From Saposhnikovia divaricata (Eukaryota > Streptophyta > Magnoliopsida > Apiales > Apiaceae): DNA of 64,000 nt. Positions 60,696 to 64,000 of the stretch are shown here, piece by piece. Location of the stretch: assembly GCA_036435485.1 (NCBI GenBank), contig CM071600.1:52449546-52513545 (forward strand). The letters run 5' to 3'. Every line of letters starts with the position of its first letter. Within the stretch, counting starts at the first letter, position 1. A program made the position numbers and the translations under genes. The notes beneath the pieces are model-generated. The model had not been told where the DNA came from and did not search any database. It saw nothing but the letters and a program-made list of their open reading frames with translations.

Positions 60696-60702
60696 TATAA
60701 AA
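60696..60702 (+). promoter_or_regulatory. TATA box of antisense extra ORF
   Basis: TATAAAA in CTCTATAAAAGAGTGGTG, about 235 bp before the ATG at 60931. Transcription would begin near 60730. The leader is C/T-rich, as is usual for plant 5' UTRs. Confidence 0.6.
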
Positions 60703-60930
60703 GAGTGGTGTGCGTCCCTCATTTCTCATCTCACTATTCAGCAAAAATTATCTTTCACTATCTCACAAATACTTTCCAAAAAGCTCTGCTAGGGTTCTGT
60801 CGCGAGGCGATTTCCGGCGTCTTTCCTCCAGTCTATTCTCCAGTTTCCGTTTGAAGATCGTTGAATCTTCATCTTCCCCAACTTCTTTTTTCAACATTTC
60901 TGGGTTCAAGCCTTCAAGGGAAGCATTTCA

Positions 60931-62771
60931 ATGGAGGATTCCAGCTCTTCAGGCCAGTCTCAACTCGCTAATACTTCTACCACTGCTCCACGACTTTCAA
61001 GGGGTAAGAACCCTAAAACATCTCTTGTCCATGCCAGTGTTTTTTCCCTTAGAGATCTTTTAAACGAGTTTGGTCAAGCTTTTCCCAATATGCTTCATTT
61101 AAATGCTTATGAGTATAAATCAAAATACAAACAACATAGGGTAGATATTTTAGCCCAACTTTTTCGTATTAATGGGCCTTATAGGGCCGTTGTTCCGGCC
61201 TCAAATGAAAGGGCTTGTCACCCAAAGCCTGGGGCAATTAGGGTTTACAAAGAGACTTTTTATGCTGGTTTCCGACTTCCACCTCCTCCTTTTGTTTGCC
61301 GTCTTTTGGCTGAAGCCAGGGTTTGTCCAACCCAACTTATGCCAAATGCATGGCGTTTTATATATTGTTTCATGGTCCAATGTAAGAAACATGGGCTTGA
61401 GCCCAGTATTTCTGTTTTTCGATATTTATTCAAATTTGTCAATTCTTCTGACAATTCGGGCTGGGTCAAAATCCAACATCGTTCTTTAGCCCGTTCTTGT
61501 TTTGTTTCGGATTCCGCTCCTGATTACCTTCCTGATTAGAAGAGGGAGTGGTTTTATATATTTTTGGATGGGGATGATTGGGAAAACTATTTTCGGCCCA
61601 ATTTCTGCAGAGCCGTTGATGGGCCTGTTAAGAGTATAAAATTGGGTGTGGAAGAAGAGGCTGCCATAGCTTTGTTAACGTCCGATAATTTGCATCAATG
61701 TGTAAATTTGATTTCTGAAGATTCGTTGCAGGCCCATGGGCTAAGCGATTTGGGCCCTGAGGGTAATTAACTTGAAATTCTCACCTCTTGCTTTATTAAC
61801 ATTTTATGCTAGATATAACTTTCTAACATTTTGTAATCATTTTGCAGCCAAAGCTGCTCTGGGAGCAATTTTTAAGCAGAGGGAGGCTACTGCTGCTGCT
61901 AGGGTGGTAACAGAGAACCCTAGGGCCAAAAGGGCCAGGACTGATGATGCTTCTCCCGCAGTGGAGCGTGTTCCTGCTTTTCTTCAAGAAAAGCCAGTTC
62001 CCATTGAGGAAGACCTCACTCCTTTTACAGTGGGATGGGGTTTATGCAATAGGGACACAGCTGTAGGTGACTCTAGGGCTGCAGCTGAGTGGTCTAGGAG
62101 CGTGGTTACTCCACGAAATAGGGTCCACATTGTGGAGTCCTCTGATGACTTGCAGATTGAGCTTCTTGGGGCCCAAGCTGTTGCTTCGGTAATTTCTTGT
62201 TCATCTTCTTTAATTTAATTGTATTTCCGTTTCCCTTATTCACTTGTTTTCTTTGCAGATGAACGCCTACCTTCAGGCCGCTTTTCATAACCTGAAGGAG
62301 GTACGTGCTGACAAGACTATAGCTGAGAGGGACAGAGACAGATACTTTGACTCCTCTGAGGCAAACTTTGCTCGTTTTAGGGAGGTGGAGAAGGAGCTGG
62401 CTGCTAAGAAGGAGAAGAACAGGAAGCTACAGCTGGAGGTGCAGCAGAACAGGGAACACATCATTGTTGATTACAAGGCTTCTAAGGAATTTCAAGATGT
62501 CCTGAATGCCGAGTATGATGCAAACTTTCCTGGTACGGAGTGTTGGGAGGAGATCATCGAGGAACTGAGTGGGAAGATTGAGGGGGTATCCCTAGAGAGG
62601 TTCCCGGTTCCTGCTATCCCTGGAGTGACAACTGCTATGGAGGTTGCTACAGAGACAGCTGTGGATGGGGACTCTCAGCCCACTCAGGATCCACCTTCTT
62701 CTCCTGGGATAGAGGCAGCAGATCCTCCTTCTACCCAAGGAGATGTTGTAGTTGATGACCTAGATGCGTAG
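60931..62771 (+). pseudogene. Tat antisense extra ORF ('putative gypsy-type transposon' protein), spliced, one stop
   Basis: Exons 60931-61762, 61848-62188 and 62259-62771 join in phase across GT-AG introns of 85 and 70 bp, 561 codons. The first exon contains YKETFYAGFRLPPPPFVCRL then PNAWRFIYCFMVQCKKHG, matching the domain usually labelled 'putative gypsy type transposon' in plants. The last exon is a coiled coil (AERDRDRYFDSSEANFARF; EVEKELAAKKEKNRKLQLEV) with an acidic Pro-rich tail. The only lesion is a TAG at 61537-61539. It runs opposite to pol with 409 bp between the two stops. Function unknown. Confidence 0.85.
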
Positions 62772-63180
62772 ATGGCCCTGCGTGGCTTATTTCTGCTTTT
62801 TTTCTTTATTTATTCTGAACTTTTGTCCTTCGGGGTTTATGACTTAACTTATATATGCAGTTAGTTTCTTTTGTTTCCATATTCTCGTTTTTGCTTATAG
62901 TTCGTTAAACTTTAGAATTTTTTGAGTACTTGGCCCCCTGGCTGGTACTAAACTCACAAGCTAGTTCAACGTTTGCCTTTCGTGTTTATTTTAACAAGGA
63001 GGAATAACTCATAGAGAAAACAGAATAAATTCCATTATGCTGTCAAAGGATATCAATAGAATGGGTTCAACCCTTACATAAATACTCTATCTCCTACTGG
63101 GAGCAACATGCTCTATAATGGTTTCATTCGAACCTTATTCCTAATAAATATATAAAAGTTCAAGCCTTTGTCAAAAGAAC
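62772..63180. other. convergent 3' ends of extra ORF and pol
   Basis: Non-coding, T-rich on +. Probably holds the 3' UTR of the extra ORF; transcripts from the two strands would overlap here. Confidence 0.5.
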
Positions 63181-64000
63181 TTAAACATAATAAACTTTGA
63201 GGTTCACAGCATGCCAAGTTCGGGGCACCTCAACCCCGTCCAAGGTTTCTAACTTATAGGATCCTCGTCCTAACACCTTTCTGACTAGATATGGTCCTTC
63301 CCAATTTGGTGCTAACTTTCCTTTCTGGCCAACTCCTGAGGCTTCAATCTTCCTTAAAACCATGTCGCCTTGTCGAAAGAATCTTTCCTTAACTCTCTGG
63401 TTGTAGTGAAAAGAGGCTCTCTTCTGATATTCAGCATTCCTTGCATTAGCTTCATCTCTAACCTCATCAATTAAGTCAAGGGCAAGTCTCATTCCTTCGT
63501 CATTAGTTTCTGGCTCATATGCCTCAACTCGAGGTGATGCTTGCATGATCTCTAAAGGTACAACTGCCTCAGCTCCATAAGCCAGCAAAAATGGGGTTGC
63601 TCCAGTTGTTACCTTACAAGTGGTACGATATGCCCAAAGTATGGGCAGCAATTCATCTACCCAAGTGTTCCTAGAGCGTTCGACCCTCTTTTTCAGTCCA
63701 TCAAGGATAATTCGGTTAGCTACCTCAGCTTGCCCATTGGCTTGTGGGTGTGCCACTGAGGTAAAACGGAGCTCAATCGCATTCTCTTCACAATACTTCT
63801 TGAACTCTTCATTATTAAACTGTGTCCCATTGTCTGTTACAAGGATTCGTGGGATTCCGTATCTGCAAATTATGTTCTCCCAAAAGAACTGGGAAACTTG
63901 CTTGGTGGTTATCTTGGCCAGAGGTTTAGCCTCAATCCATTTAGTGAAGTAATCAATGGCCATTATTAGGAATTTCCTTTGTGCTGAAGCCATGGGAAAA
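63181..64000 (-). CDS. Ty3/gypsy (Tat) integrase, C-terminal part of pol, partial
   Basis: Open on - from the window edge to a stop at 63181. The first codons read FPMASAQRKFLIMAIDYFTK, so the real start is outside. Catalytic D (AIDYFTKW), D (VTDNGTQF) and E (NGQAEVANR) are all present, followed by the NTWVDELLPILWAYRTT region and the C-terminal GPY motif (NWEGPYLVRKVLGRGSYKL). It ends KVYYV. No chromodomain. It inserts element cDNA into nuclear DNA. No stop or frameshift within the 273 visible codons, so this copy is younger or better kept than the copia copies. Confidence 0.93.
   Translation of the reverse strand, partial: FPMASAQRKFLIMAIDYFTKWIEAKPLAKITTKQVSQFFWENIICRYGIPRILVTDNGTQFNNEEFKKYCEENAIELRFTSVAHPQANGQAEVANRIILDGLKKRVERSRNTWVDELLPILWAYRTTCKVTTGATPFLLAYGAEAVVPLEIMQASPRVEAYEPETNDEGMRLALDLIDEVRDEANARNAEYQKRASFHYNQRVKERFFRQGDMVLRKIEASGVGQKGKLAPNWEGPYLVRKVLGRGSYKLETLDGVEVPRTWHAVNLKVYYV

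Larger units (their letters stand above)
58744..64000 (-). mobile_element. Ty3/gypsy element, Tat lineage (Retand-like layout), right part outside window
   Basis: Read on -: pol integrase end (to 63181), an oppositely oriented extra ORF (60931-62771, +), a 3' untranslated region with a 100-bp minisatellite, a polypurine tract and the 3' LTR (59239 to 58744). An antisense extra ORF between pol and the 3' LTR is a published trait of Retand/Tat elements. The integrase has no chromodomain, as expected for Tat. Confidence 0.85.

Overview
This is a stretch of plant nuclear DNA, almost certainly from a dicot. The evidence is spliced genes with GT-AG introns, plant-only gene families (a plant JMJ histone demethylase, a CASP-like membrane protein, CYP714-like and kiwellin remnants), AT-rich spacers and very heavy LTR-retrotransposon nesting. 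There is no bacterial, organellar or CRISPR-like content. I cannot name the species.

Layout. (1) 1-9982: the right part of a Ty1/copia element on + (decayed pol, a large extra ORF, 3' LTR). (2) 9983-15000: broken gene pieces (3' end of a 4CL-like acyl-CoA ligase, one DExH helicase exon, unidentified exons) and one end of a CACTA transposon. (3) 15000-37761: a Ty3/gypsy fragment on - whose gag is split by a 20,020 bp copia element (16151-36170, target duplication GAGGG). That copia element carries a solo LTR of a cousin subfamily inside its reverse transcriptase (22058-24083, target duplication GAAGT) and a 4.39 kb internal tandem duplication of its extra ORF. (4) 37911-38616: a hAT-like non-autonomous element. 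(5) 38866-40286: a CYP714-like P450 pseudogene. (6) 40863-48403 (-), with leader to about 52.4 kb: an intact 11-exon gene for a 1030-residue JmjN-JmjC-C5HC2-FYRN-FYRC H3K4 demethylase. Its introns carry a Helitron end and two SINEs. (7) 54484-55958 (-): an intact three-exon CASP-like gene. (8) 56983-58240: a kiwellin remnant split by a hAT element. (9) 58744 to the window end: a Tat-lineage Ty3/gypsy element on -. It has an LTR, a 100-bp minisatellite, an oppositely oriented spliced extra ORF with its own TATA box, and the integrase end of pol.

How parts work together. Only the demethylase and the CASP-like gene look functional. All retroelement coding copies in full view are broken, but comparing them shows conserved architecture. 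The copia family has a pol-downstream extra ORF preceded by an array of a short motif (consensus TTAAGTCWTAYCG) and a TATA box, and the same motif array stands in the LTR U3. The 3' half of its LTRs folds into a run of stem-loops whose stems have changed compensatorily between two subfamilies. These two observations, an internal promoter sharing LTR cis-elements and a covarying leader RNA cassette, are the best candidates for something undescribed.
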